Notes under the pieces: generated by a model
The model's database searches: none
Told to the model about the DNA's origin: nothing
What the model saw: only the letters and a program-made list of their open reading frames with translations
Assembly: GCF_013186535.1 (NCBI RefSeq)
Contig: NZ_JABMCZ010000002.1
Span: 1,426,001-1,490,000, forward strand
Direction of reading: 5' to 3'
From: Nocardia terpenica
GTDB lineage: Bacteria > Actinomycetota > Actinomycetes > Mycobacteriales > Mycobacteriaceae
DNA length: 64,000 nucleotides
Shown here: positions 8,205 to 17,186 of the stretch, one piece after another
Position numbering within the stretch: position 1 is the stretch's first letter
How the letters are laid out: each line of letters opens with the position of its first letter
Made by a program: the position numbers and the translations under genes

Positions 8205-8583
8205 GTGCGTCTTCGTCTCACACTGCTCGCCCTGCTGAGCGCTGTCCCCTGTCGGTCATCGCTCCCGCCGATGCCCTCGCGAACGCACCCAGGCACGCTA
8301 CGGGCGCATTCACCTACCACCTCGACGACGCCAACGACAAAGAAAAGACCGGCCGCATCGAAAATCCGGAATTGAACAACTGCTTCAGCATCGCAGAAAA
8401 CGAACATAGCAAGGATGAACAACTGTACGCATTCAAGGTGCGCAACACACCAACACTGTCGCCCATGTATACGACCACGGACTCGGATGCGATGAAGGCC
8501 AAACCGATCTCGACCCACACGGCATGGTCCAGCCGGCAGGCCTCCATGTCCGGCATGTGATATTCACGGCCGTGCCCAAATAA
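8205..8583 (+). pseudogene. Frameshifted small secreted protein
   Basis: GTG at 8205 opens a signal-peptide start (MRLRLTLLALLSA). The continuation of the peptide, SVIAPADALA and then a mature part with AFTYHLDDANDKEKTGRIE and LNNCFSIAENE, is in another frame. A one-base shift near 8240 separates them. A second shift near 8485 moves the probable C-terminus, DPHGMVQPAGLHVRHV, to a third frame ending at TAA 8581. The pieces in order describe one secreted protein of about 125 residues with no known family. Two shifts argue for decay rather than a single sequencing error. Confidence 0.6.
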
Positions 8584-8732
8584 CGTTCACCTACCGCGGC
8601 GGGACTCCTCGCCCACGCCGGGCATGACCCCTCCGAGTGAGCCACGCACCCCACACCCGCCGACCCCGATCCGCTGTGCAGCGGCACGTCTCGGCACCGC
8701 CGCAAAACAGGATGATCCACCCCCACCCGCGC

Positions 8733-8775
8733 ACGACCAGCCACCCCCACCGATACCGCCGGGGTGGCTGGTCGT
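8733..8775. terminator. Perfect 15-bp hairpin, terminator-like
   Basis: ACGACCAGCCACCCC (8733-8747) pairs exactly with 8761-8775 across a 13-base loop. It is downstream of the decayed secreted-protein gene on the plus strand. It lacks a T-run, as is usual for actinobacterial terminators. Confidence 0.6.
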
Positions 8776-9180
8776 TGACGACCCGGGTGATCATTCGCCA
8801 CTACGACAGGTGTGAGATGGCGGGAGACAGGTTGCTATCGAGGTCGGGTCGACAGGCAGGGCACCGAGCGCCGCGCCTTCCGAGTGCACGCTGCCGTGAG
8901 CGCGAACTTCAGACTCCTTGATCGACAACCTTGCCTCGGCCGGTGTCCCAGGCCCGAACCCGGGCCGACACGGTGTACCTCCAAATCAGTCGACAATCTG
9001 GTCAGTCGCATCAACTCAACGAGCTTTGGCACGACATCCCCACGGATGGCCACCAACCGCCATGAGTATTCTCAGGTCCGCACCTGCCGACAACACCGGG
9101 CGACCGAGCGGTATGCACCTTCCTGAGGACACCCCAGGTTTCCCAGTGCTCCATATCGCCGGTCAGTCCCTAGCGGAATA

Positions 9181-9198
9181 TAGAATCCGAACATTCGG
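9181..9198 (+). promoter_or_regulatory. Promoter -10 and short palindromic operator upstream of TetR gene
   Basis: TAGAAT (9181-9186) is followed at once by CCGAACATTCGG (9187-9198), an inverted repeat with five-base arms. A repressor bound there would cover the transcription start, fitting autoregulation of the TetR gene that follows. This is inferred from position and symmetry only. Confidence 0.4.
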
Positions 9199-9282
9199 TT
9201 AGACATGTCCGAGCGGGTTATCCATCCGCAATGGTTACGTCACGTGACCAAATCTGGCCTCTGCCCTCGATTGGTGTTTGTG

Positions 9283-9918
9283 ATGACTGAGACCGATGGC
9301 CGAAAGTTGCGCGGGAACCGTACCCGGGCGTCCGTGTTGGATGCGGTGGTGTCACTGGCATCGGTGGAGGGACTCGACGGGTTGTCGCTGAGCCAGCTTG
9401 CCGCGCGGTTGGACGTCACCAAATCGGCGTTGTTCACCCACTGGCGCGGTAAGGAAGAGCTCCAGCTCGCGGCGCTCGAACACGCCAGCACACAATGGGT
9501 TACCGAGATCATCGCACCGGCGCTCGAACAGCCAACCCCCTTGCAGCGGCTGTGGGCGCTACACGAGCGCCGCCTGGACTTCTACGCCCGCGAGATGCTG
9601 CCGGGGCGATGCTTCTTCTCCATCGTCTATCGGGAATTCGACGATCGGCCCGGGGTGATCCACGACCGGCTCATCGAGCAATCAGCACAATGGCACGCGT
9701 TTCTCACCGCGACGATCGACGAGGCGATCGAGGCGGGCCAGCTGTGCGAGCACACGGATTCCGATCAGCTCGCCTACGAGATCGACAGCCTCGGCGAGGG
9801 CGTGGTGTCCCGAGTTCGAATGCTGGACCCGCAGTTCGCCCTCGCCGCCGCGCGTGCCGCGGTTCTGCAACGCTTGCGCGCTGCGAGCGTCGACCCCGAC
9901 ACGCTGCCCGAAAGCTGA
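9283..9918 (+). CDS. TetR/AcrR family transcriptional regulator
   Basis: Regulator of 211 residues. The helix-turn-helix at about residues 12-55 reads RTRASVLDAVVSLASVEGLDGLSLSQLA and DVTKSALFTHWRGKEELQLAA, standard for the family. The C-terminal half is helical, beginning with the ALEHASTQWV helix and containing YREFDDRPGVIHDRL, and resembles TetR_C domains of the type that bind hydrophobic ligands. ATG at 9283 gives a normal-length N-terminal arm; an in-frame ATG at 9205 would add 26 residues unlike family members and would be almost leaderless. No clear target gene is adjacent, since the flanks are decayed. Confidence 0.88.
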   Translation: MTETDGRKLRGNRTRASVLDAVVSLASVEGLDGLSLSQLAARLDVTKSALFTHWRGKEELQLAALEHASTQWVTEIIAPALEQPTPLQRLWALHERRLDFYAREMLPGRCFFSIVYREFDDRPGVIHDRLIEQSAQWHAFLTATIDEAIEAGQLCEHTDSDQLAYEIDSLGEGVVSRVRMLDPQFALAAARAAVLQRLRAASVDPDTLPES

Positions 9919-10689
9919 ATCCGCTTCGCACCATCCACCCGCGAGCTCGACAGATAGCCGTGGGCTCGCGAGCCGGGCAGCTGTAGTCCTGTAATAGTTG
10001 CGTGACTACCCGCGACGACGAGGAGCCCCCGACCAATCACGGATACCACGCATATATGCGGCCCGCTCTTGCCAGTGCTCAACGACATCCGCGCACCGGC
10101 TATTTGTCACCACTACCAGGACGGATAGGTCAACTCCGGAAGTCCTCGCTCAACTCGCGACCGATCCTGGGACAAATCCAAGCGAGGCGTCCATATCGAG
10201 CCGAAACATCAATTGCGGCATAAACCGAAACCCCAGCAGAGCAGTCACGATCGGAAGCCGACGGGACACAGCCGGCGTGTCGACACAGCGATTGCCAACA
10301 TCGCCATCGCCCGCGAACTCGCTGGCTGGTGCTGGTCGCAGGCCGTCACGAAGGGCTGCCCCCGACTCTCGGCCGAACCGAAACCGCGTACCACCGAAGG
10401 GATCGCGTGCGGACGGATCCGCATCAGTCGGCTCTCTCTGGCGATATCACGAATCGGCACTCCCGACCGAAGGCGCCGTGAGAACCCCCAACAGCGGTTG
10501 GGCAAGGTAGAGATTCGCCGTCGCGATCCAGTGCAGCGCACCGCAGAACCTTGGCGCATCGTAAACAGGCGAGCAGGCAGGATTGAGAAGCCGACCGGGT
10601 CAGTTGCGCTGGTCGGGCACGCGTAGGTTCGTGCCCTGGTTCAGGCGGCGGAGGTGATGGCGGTTCGGTGGGGTCCAGGAAAGAAGCGG
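9919..10689. other. Gene-free stretch
   Basis: About 770 bases with no supportable gene. Several frames stay open by chance, but none has a ribosome binding site or recognisable motif. It may contain further decayed element DNA continuous with the transposase remnant to its right. Confidence 0.45.
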
Positions 10690-11067
10690 TCAGTGCCGTT
10701 TGGTGGTCGCCGTAGTCGCGTCGGCGTTGGAGACTGTAGTGCTCGACCGGGATGGCACCGGTGAACACAACCAGGACCTCGTTTCGAACTCGTGGCTGGT
10801 GAACCCTTGTCGCGGATCATGATGATGGGCTTCGTGCTTGTCGGTGATGCTGGATTGGACTTCGAGCATCGCTGGACGTACCTCGCGTTCAGCATTTTTC
10901 GGGTCAGCCACAGCCCACGGGATCGACATACCGCAGCCGGTGTGCTTCGCGAGCGGATCCGAACAGCGACTGTATCGACCCGCGACGCACACCGACTCCG
11001 CATCAGGTGAGTACCGGCAGGCACCCGGCATCCACCGCGGCCCCGCCACCTCGTCATCGATCGTCAC
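10690..11067 (-). pseudogene. Decayed transposase fragment, possibly IS982-like
   Basis: The minus frame contains IPWAVADPKNAEREVRPAMLEV followed by HDPRQGFTSHEFE. Another minus frame reads IIMIRDKGF at the same place. Together they resemble the part of IS982-type DDE transposases where a conserved 'ALANPKxDERxVLxAML' segment precedes the 'IADKGFxSxEFE' segment. At least one frameshift, no intact start and no recognisable inverted terminal repeats mean it is a remnant. The family assignment is from memory of those motifs and is tentative. Confidence 0.4.
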
Positions 11068-11172
11068 AGACCGTGCGGCGAGAAGGGCCTCGATAATTGT
11101 TGGTCACCCAACGTTCAAACGAGACCCTCCTCTTCATGTACGCCAAGGGACTTCGGATCCCGGACCGCTCTA

Positions 11173-11691
11173 CTACCCGGCGGAGGTGAGTCGCGGGATC
11201 TTCACCTGCCCGGGACCGCCGAAAGCCTTCCGCGACGCAGCCACAGCCTTCTCCTCGGCCTCGGCTGCCTTGTTGGCAAGCGCCACATCCATAGGCTCAT
11301 CCCGAGCTGCACGAGCGGCCTCGGCGGCGTCGACCGCGGCGTCGGCGGTGACCTTGGAGGAGGTGGCGGCCTTGGCGGCCAGTTGGGCGGCCTCGAAGGC
11401 GGCGTCGGTGGCGTCGTCGGCGGTGTGGGCGTCAGCGGCGGCGTCGGCCTTGGTGGTGGCGTCGGTCTTGGTGGCGTCGTCGGCGATGATGGCGCGGGCT
11501 TTGGCGCTGTAGGCACGCTGACACGCCTGGATGATGAACGGTTTCTCCTTCTTCGCCTCGGCCTTCGCACCCTTACAATGCGTCCCCCACGGCGGCTCCG
11601 CCGACGCGGAACCCGCAGAACCGATCCCAGCGCACAACATCACCGCGGCCACCGCCACGACCGAGCCGATCCCCCGCACACGAACACTCAT
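11173..11691 (-). CDS. Secreted Ala-rich helical protein
   Basis: Hypothetical secreted protein of 172 residues. ATG at 11691 has GGAGG six bases upstream. The signal peptide (MSVRVRGIGSVVAVAAVMLC) ends near SASA. The mature protein starts with a short Cys-containing part (WGTHCKGAK, IIQACQRAYS), then runs about 75 residues of Ala/Asp/Thr/Lys repeats (ADAAADAHTADDATDAAFEAA and similar) likely to form one long helix. It ends in a Pro-containing tail. The Ala-rich part is encoded by GCC/GAC-rich near-repeats, so length variation is plausible. No family was recognised and no operon partner is apparent. Confidence 0.65.
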   Translation of the reverse strand: MSVRVRGIGSVVAVAAVMLCAGIGSAGSASAEPPWGTHCKGAKAEAKKEKPFIIQACQRAYSAKARAIIADDATKTDATTKADAAADAHTADDATDAAFEAAQLAAKAATSSKVTADAAVDAAEAARAARDEPMDVALANKAAEAEEKAVAASRKAFGGPGQVKIPRLTSAG

Positions 11692-12031
11692 TCCGACCTC
11701 CCACATCGATGACGAAACCGAGGACAACCGATCACACCGAAACAACAGGACCGGTCCGAGAGACCATTCGGAACCACACCCACCACGGATGGGACAACCC
11801 ACCCACCACCACGAACACGGACCGTGAAACACACAGCACCGACAACACCATCCGTACCGCCCACCACGTTCCCACGACGGCCACCACCATCCGACACAAC
11901 ACACTCACCAGACCACCGACCACCACCAACGTGTCCGATCAGCGTCTGGATCCGGAAACTCCCAACTCCGCCGTGGGTGACCTCTCGATGCAGCGAGATC
12001 GTTGCTACGGTGAACTCCCAGAAGAACCCAA
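11692..12031. other. Gene-free CCACC-rich stretch
   Basis: These 340 bases are strongly skewed on the plus strand to CACCAC and CACAACACC-type words. Open frames here are low-complexity Thr/His/Pro artefacts. The promoter of the minus-strand secreted protein should lie at the left end. Confidence 0.5.
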
Positions 12032-12202
12032 ATGTCTGCGGCCACCGCCGCCCGCGACGCCACCGATCGTGCCTGCACCTCCGCAGCGCGGTCGACGCTT
12101 ACGTCGACGAACACCCTCGCCGTCGCGGCCGAGCACCGATATGGTGCCGACCGGCTGGCCGCACTCGCCGACACGGCCGAACGATTGGTGCCGGGCCTGT
12201 GA
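12032..12202 (+). CDS. Possible small Ala-rich helical protein
   Basis: A 56-codon frame starting at ATG 12032 with normal high-GC codon use. The predicted product has an Ala-rich helical make-up (AATAARDATDRACTSAARS, then EHRYGADRLAALADTAERL). There is no strong ribosome binding site (AAGAA nearby). It may be a fragment of a longer gene, as the surrounding DNA is full of decayed genes. No family was recognised. Confidence 0.3.
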   Translation: MSAATAARDATDRACTSAARSTLTSTNTLAVAAEHRYGADRLAALADTAERLVPGL

Positions 12203-12351
12203 CTGGTGGGCAGGCGTGGCCGGTGCTGCGCGGCACCTCGCCACGATCGCAATGACCGGCCGCGACCCGATCACCGTGTGCCGACACCGCGCCGCGGTGG
12301 GCGCAGCCCCTGCTCGAGGGCCGGGACCTTGTGGAACGCGCCGGTATCGGT

Positions 12352-12575
12352 TTACCCGTGGTAGCCGAGGATGGCGATGTTGTCGCCTTGGGTGGAGTCC
12401 TGGGTTGAACCGGCGACGATGATTCGTCCATTGGATTAGATCGCGGCGGCGTTGGCGTGATCGGCTTTACTGCCCAAGTCGGTGCTGGTTTTCCCGTCGT
12501 TGCCGAAACTGGTGTCGGGTTTTCCGTCGGTGGTGTATCGGGCGAGGGCGATATCGTCTCCGGTGTCGGCGCCAT
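12352..12575 (-). pseudogene. Truncated copy of the delta-60 repeat protein gene
   Basis: This segment matches the 3' end of the delta-60 repeat lipoprotein gene (14238-14464) at most positions, including the stop codon and about 14 bases beyond it. It covers little more than the last repeat. It carries an in-frame TAA where the intact copy has CAA (AAAIQSDG region), and has no start. It is therefore a decayed partial duplication lying about 1.9 kb from its parent. Confidence 0.8.
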
Positions 12576-13170
12576 GCAAGCAACACGGCGGGCCTACCTA
12601 AACCCCTACCCGCCAGGAATCGTGCCGTTGTCAACGGCATCAGAATTGTGGATCAGGCACAATTTACAGTGATAGCACCAGCGCTGTCGTAACGCTCACT
12701 CGACGAGCATGTCGTTACCTCCAGGCTAACGCTCATCAGCAGCACCACAGCTATCAACTCGATTCTCGCGAATCTCACTACACCCTCCCCAAACGAATGG
12801 TCCACCGGAAGATCTGCAACCTCCCCAAGCCCGCTCGCCGAGCCATGCTGCGGCTGCCCCGCTCCCGCACCGACGACCGGGCGGGCGCTCACCGCGCTGA
12901 CCCGACTGAACACCACCTGACCAACACCAAAACAGTCCCGACGACCATCAGGAAGGACCACTCCGGGCCCGTGGAACCCGGCAGCCCACCCGCTGCACGG
13001 GCCAGCCCGTCATGCCGTTCCGCCACCGACACGGCCGCAGACGGGCCACCCAACCAGATCGAGCCAGCACGCCAGACACACGAAAAATCGAGGTTAGTAT
13101 CTCGGAACACGAGGCCTCCGGGTATTCAGGGTCCGCTCGGTCGCCTACCCGAATACCGGAGACCTCAAAG
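12576..13170. other. Gene-free stretch
   Basis: Nearly 600 bases with no supportable gene between the decayed delta-60 copy and a secreted-protein gene. Frames here lack motifs and ribosome binding sites. Confidence 0.5.
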
Positions 13171-13758
13171 CTATTTCTTGGGCCCGCCGTAATTGCCTTC
13201 GTCATCGTAGTCGGTGATTTTCTTGTATGCGAGGAACTTCGTGTCGACGAGCTTCGCCTGCCCCGCTGAGTCCCCGCAATTGAGCGTCTTCCCCAGCTCG
13301 CCGTCCTTGTCGATGCGGCGATCGATGTTGACGCGGCACGTGAGCTTGAGATCGCCTTTCAGGTGGTCGGTCTGGGCCTCTAGTTCATTTGCATACCTGG
13401 TCGTATTTTCACATATCTCTTTTCGAGTCTCGGGGTTGAGATTCGCTACTTTGTAGAGCGTCTTCCGTGCCGATTTTCCTGGAGAGCCGTTGCCTTTCAT
13501 CTCGTAGGGTGCACTGTCTTCGATCTTCATCCAGTCGTGATACCAGTCGTCGGTGTGGGGCTCGAGTCCGTTCTTCCCATTCCCCTCTTTGCAGAGAAGA
13601 TTTTCGAAAACCGATTGTGCTGCGGCCTGTTGTCTTTCCGCCTCGGTCTCAGCCCGCACGACGCCGCTCCCGATCAGGGCGGGGGCGCTCAACGCCGCTG
13701 CGGCCGCGATGATCAGAAGCCTGGAAAAACCACGGATACCGCGCAAAAGTATGACCAT
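13171..13758 (-). CDS. Secreted hypothetical protein with four cysteines
   Basis: Protein of 195 residues. An N-terminal signal peptide (IRGFSRLLIIAAAAALSAPAL) is cleaved near VVRA, and the mature domain of about 160 residues has Cys in LLCKEG, ICENT, LTCRV and LNCGD, which could form two disulphides. It is rich in charged residues and unlike known enzymes; no family was recognised. The purine-rich GGGAAAGGA abuts the ATG at 13758, so the true start could be a few codons downstream. AT content is higher than in neighbouring genes, which fits acquired DNA within the putative island. Confidence 0.65.
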   Translation of the reverse strand: MVILLRGIRGFSRLLIIAAAAALSAPALIGSGVVRAETEAERQQAAAQSVFENLLCKEGNGKNGLEPHTDDWYHDWMKIEDSAPYEMKGNGSPGKSARKTLYKVANLNPETRKEICENTTRYANELEAQTDHLKGDLKLTCRVNIDRRIDKDGELGKTLNCGDSAGQAKLVDTKFLAYKKITDYDDEGNYGGPKK

Positions 13759-14237
13759 TCCTTTCCCGAGGGTGTCGACGGTCGCCGATACCGGCCACCG
13801 TCCCTGTCGTTTCGCGGCCCGATGTCCAGCGACATCCTCGCACCGCTCCTGGGCATTCGTTACCGACGACAGGACGGATCGGTATGGACGGGTTCGGACC
13901 GCAGAACCTGCAACCTCGTAGTGGCCACGGCTGGTTCGCCGCTCGCCAGTCGCGTCGCCTGCGGACGACCTATCGTCGCATCCAAGGTGTCCGGCATATG
14001 TTCGGTGCGCTGGATCTGCGGGCCAGGCAGTTGTACTACCGGACCCGCGACCGGAAACCCGTCCGCTTGAGCTCGACCATTTCACGGCTCGACCGCGGAG
14101 GGTGCGAGAGGGGCGTTGTCGACGATGCCGCTCGGGCTGCTCAGGAAGTGAATCGGTCGGGTAGCACGAGATCGTTCCTGGCTACCGACCATTCGAAATT
14201 GTTGACCCTGTGGAGATGCGGTCGCGCCGGTATCGGT
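13759..14237. other. Gene-free stretch
   Basis: About 480 bases with no supportable gene, containing the promoter region of the minus-strand secreted protein and the downstream end of the delta-60 gene. Confidence 0.5.
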
Positions 14238-15221
14238 TTACCCGTGGTAGCGGAGGATGGCGATGTTGTCGCCTTGGGTGGGATCTTGGGTTGAACCGGC
14301 GACGATGATTCGTCCATCGGATTGGATCGCGGCGGCGTTGGCGTGATCGGCTTTGCTGCCCAGATCGGTGCTGACTTTCCCGTCGTTGCCGAAACTGATG
14401 TCGGGTTTTCCGTCGGTGGTGTATCGGGCGAGGGCGATGTCGTCTCCGGTGTCGGTGCCATGGCTCGTGCCGACGACGACGATTTTTCCATCCGGCTGGA
14501 TCACGACAGCGTTGGCGATATCGGATTCACCACCGAAGTCGGTGCTGACCTTTCCGCCGTCGCCGAAGCTCGGATCGAGTTTGCCATCGGTGGTGTAACG
14601 GGCAACAGCGAAATTGTCACCCCGCGCGGGATCCTGGGTCGAACCGGCGACGATGATCCGTCCATCGGATTGGATCGCGGCGGCGTTGGCGTGATCGGCT
14701 TTACTGCCCAGATCCGTCCTGACTTTCCCGCCGTTGCCGAAACTCGCATCGAGTTTGCCGTCAACGGCGTATCGGGCCAATGCGATATCGTCGCCACTGG
14801 CGGTGCCGTGACTAGTGCCGACCGCGACGATTTTTCCATCCGGCTGGATCACGACAGCGTTGGCGATATCGGATTCACTGCCGAAGTCGGTGCTGACTTT
14901 TCCGCCGTCACCGAAGCTCGGATCGAGTTGGCCATCGGTGATGTAACGGACGACCGCGAAGTTGTCGCCCTGGGCGGGGTCCTGGGTCGATCCGGCGACG
15001 ATGATTCGGCCGTCGGTTTGGATTGTCACGGTGTTGGCGCGGTCGGCCGATGAGCCGAGGTCTGTTGTCACCTTGCCGCCGGATCCGAAGCCCGCGTCGA
15101 GGCTTCCTGCCGCGGCGGAGTCATGCGAGCCGGAGCACGCGCAGGCCGCGGCACCGATGGCGGCGACGAGAACCGCGCGTTGCAGAAGTGTCGCCGCTCG
15201 ATACGGTGTTTTGCTCGACAT
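14238..15221 (-). CDS. Delta-60 repeat lipoprotein
   Basis: Lipoprotein of 327 residues. A signal peptide with a Cys after AIGAAA or ACA (CACSGSHDS) marks likely lipidation. The remainder is five tandem repeats of about 58 residues, each beginning LDxSFGxGGKVxTDxG and ending DNFAVxRYTTDG or DDIALARYTTDG. These belong to the delta-60 family of beta-propeller-like extracellular repeats of unknown function. The repeats alternate in two types (A-B-A-B-A), so a 116-residue, 348-base unit was duplicated. GAGGTAGCAGC precedes the ATG. A dead partial copy is at 12352-12575. Confidence 0.85.
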   Translation of the reverse strand: MSSKTPYRAATLLQRAVLVAAIGAAACACSGSHDSAAAGSLDAGFGSGGKVTTDLGSSADRANTVTIQTDGRIIVAGSTQDPAQGDNFAVVRYITDGQLDPSFGDGGKVSTDFGSESDIANAVVIQPDGKIVAVGTSHGTASGDDIALARYAVDGKLDASFGNGGKVRTDLGSKADHANAAAIQSDGRIIVAGSTQDPARGDNFAVARYTTDGKLDPSFGDGGKVSTDFGGESDIANAVVIQPDGKIVVVGTSHGTDTGDDIALARYTTDGKPDISFGNDGKVSTDLGSKADHANAAAIQSDGRIIVAGSTQDPTQGDNIAILRYHG

Positions 15222-15275
15222 GCTGCTACCTCGTTTCGAACTCGAAGGGCGAGAACAGGATTCGATGGTGAGGGG

Positions 15276-16073
15276 TCAGTGGCTGGTTTGCCCCATGACG
15301 ATGATGTAGGTGGTGATGAATGGTTCGGGGCTGATGCTGAGGTCGCCGCGGAAGGGGTAGTCCATGGCGGCGATCAGGTAGATCATTGTGGCGAGGAAGA
15401 AGGCGAACAGTCCGGCCAGGACCAGGTGCGCGGTGCGGTGTTCGAGGGTGAACAGGCACATCAGTGCGATGTTGACCGCGGCGCCGATGACGATGACCGT
15501 CCACATCAAGTTGGGGATGCCGCCGCTGGAGTCGGCGAGCCGGTGTAGGCGGACCTGAATGAAGTGGGCGAACTGCTCGATGGCGGCGGCGTGCACGATC
15601 TTGTCGGATTCGGTTTGTGGGTGGAAGGCGAGCAGGTGTTGCTGGAATCTGGTGACCAGCGCGGTTCCGATCGTCGATTCCTCGCCTTTCCGCAGGGCGG
15701 GCCAGGCTACGTTGATCGCGTTGTCGGTGTAGTCGACCAGATCTTTCTGCAGGACCCCGCGTTCGGGTTCGGGATAGGCCGACACTTCCCGGTACAGGAC
15801 GCCCAGCGTGGCGGCCTCGTCGGCGACGATGGTGTTCGCGGAGTCGAATGACTGATAGGTCGCTGCCGCGGTGAGCCCGAGTAGCAGGCCGTAGAAGACG
15901 CCGCCGACGGTCAGCACCATCGTGACCATTTCGTTCATGCCCGGTTGTCTGGCGAATATCTTGCGCACTCCGGGTCTGGCGATGATGACGCCGGAGCAGG
16001 TTATCGCCACGAAGACTCCGGTGATGACGAGGAACGACAGCCAGGACGGCATCTCGTATACCCAGGTGAACAT
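15276..16073 (-). CDS. DUF4239-type membrane protein
   Basis: Integral membrane protein of 265 residues with the DUF4239 (bestrophin-like) pattern. Two N-terminal transmembrane segments (LSFLVITGVFVAITCSGVII and VTMVLTVGGVFYGLLLGL) precede a helical soluble region with DEAATLGVLYREVSAYP, and two C-terminal transmembrane segments follow. ATG at 16073 has GGGAG five bases upstream; the frame is open a further 22 codons but without family similarity. It lies about 130 bases after the methyltransferase of the encapsulin locus on the same strand, so it may share that transcript, though no functional link is known. Confidence 0.75.
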   Translation of the reverse strand: MFTWVYEMPSWLSFLVITGVFVAITCSGVIIARPGVRKIFARQPGMNEMVTMVLTVGGVFYGLLLGLTAAATYQSFDSANTIVADEAATLGVLYREVSAYPEPERGVLQKDLVDYTDNAINVAWPALRKGEESTIGTALVTRFQQHLLAFHPQTESDKIVHAAAIEQFAHFIQVRLHRLADSSGGIPNLMWTVIVIGAAVNIALMCLFTLEHRTAHLVLAGLFAFFLATMIYLIAAMDYPFRGDLSISPEPFITTYIIVMGQTSH

Positions 16074-16205
16074 ATCGACTCCCGGTATCGGGGAACGGGT
16101 CGCGGCGAGGGTGGAACGGATCCGGCGATGAATCGACATCGACGGGGCACGGGTCAGCGCGGACCGACCGGGCCTGGTCCGGGTTCGGCTCCGAGCCGAA
16201 CGCGC

Positions 16206-17078
16206 TCAACGCCTGACTCTGTCGGCCGAGATCAACAGGTATTGGAAGCTGCCCTCCCGGTATGCGGTGAGGAACGCCTTCTCCACCCCGGTGGCCAGTT
16301 CGGATTTCGTGCGCAGCTCCCAGTACGGGATAGTGGCCGCGGTGAGGTCGACGACGTCGATCGGCACGAGGTTGTTCTCGGCCAGTGCGCGGAAGTACTC
16401 GCTGCGCGGGTGGATCATGCACCCGTAGTGGGCGTCGATCCCGCTGACCGATGAGGAGCGACCGCCGTTGACATCGTTGGAGCAGCCGGTGATGCACACG
16501 TAGCGCCCGCCGGGTTGCAGTAGCCGGGAGAATTCGCGGAACAGGTCGAACAGGTCGACGTACATGGTGGTTTCGTTGGTCCAGATGCCGCGCATACAGC
16601 CGGTGTCGAATCCGGTGTCGAGCATGTTCCGGAAATGGAAGGCCACCTGGTCGGTCACCTTGCGCTGCTCGGCCTGCTCATTGGCGAAGCCGACCTGGTA
16701 TTCGGAGATGGTCACCCCGTCGACGCGGCAGCCGAAACGCTGATTGGCCATGAAACTCGTTCCGCCCCGGCCGGATCCGCCATCCATCAGCCGATCGCCG
16801 GGACCCACCTTGCCGAGGTGGTCGAGCAGCAGAGCGGCCTGGGCGGTTTCCAGGCGGTGCAACTCCTCGATGATGCGCTGCTGGCGGACCGCTTGCGGGG
16901 CTTCGAGCACCGACAGGTCCGGCTCGCCGATTCCGTAATGGTGATGGTAGAGGCCGTCGACCTCGCCGAGTTCGGTGTTCACGCGGTCGTCGTTGGGGTT
17001 GTTGTTCCAGTACGCCGCAACGGATCTCTGGTAGCTGGTGCGTAGCACCGGGCCGGTTCCGGTTTCTTCCGTGGACAT
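16206..17078 (-). CDS. Geranyl diphosphate 2-C-methyltransferase
   Basis: SAM-dependent enzyme that methylates C2 of geranyl diphosphate to give 2-methyl-GPP, the precursor of the earthy odorant 2-methylisoborneol. Its 290 residues match the family length. The YHHHYGIG segment (about 44-51), the SAM-binding DGGSGRGG (99-106) and the family-specific stretches NQRFGCRVDGVTIS, RNMLDTG and WTNETTMYVDL are all present. It is the third gene of the minus-strand unit shell, cyclase, methyltransferase, 108 bases after the cyclase stop. The product feeds directly to the cyclase encoded upstream. Confidence 0.93.
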   Translation of the reverse strand: MSTEETGTGPVLRTSYQRSVAAYWNNNPNDDRVNTELGEVDGLYHHHYGIGEPDLSVLEAPQAVRQQRIIEELHRLETAQAALLLDHLGKVGPGDRLMDGGSGRGGTSFMANQRFGCRVDGVTISEYQVGFANEQAEQRKVTDQVAFHFRNMLDTGFDTGCMRGIWTNETTMYVDLFDLFREFSRLLQPGGRYVCITGCSNDVNGGRSSSVSGIDAHYGCMIHPRSEYFRALAENNLVPIDVVDLTAATIPYWELRTKSELATGVEKAFLTAYREGSFQYLLISADRVRR

Positions 17079-17186
17079 GCCGGGTCATCCTCTCTCGTCA
17101 CGGGTATCGGGGAAGGTCGTGCGTGAATCGATCGGCAGGCCACGTCCGGCTCAGGGAGGCGGTCGTGTCGGGGTTCGGGCGCCGCG

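Larger units (their letters stand above)
8584..9204. other. Gene-free stretch with a long hairpin and the promoter of the next TetR gene
   Basis: No gene is supported in these 621 bases. They hold the hairpin at 8733-8775 and, at the right end, a promoter-like TAGAAT (9181-9186) with an adjacent palindrome. Confidence 0.5.

Noticed and set aside
7751..8518. Long minus-strand frame of 255 codons
   Set aside because: It is antisense to the decayed secreted-protein gene, has no ribosome binding site and matches no protein pattern I know.
9998..10510. Coding frame of about 170 codons
   Set aside because: No ribosome binding site, no motif and composition typical of chance open frames in GC-rich DNA.
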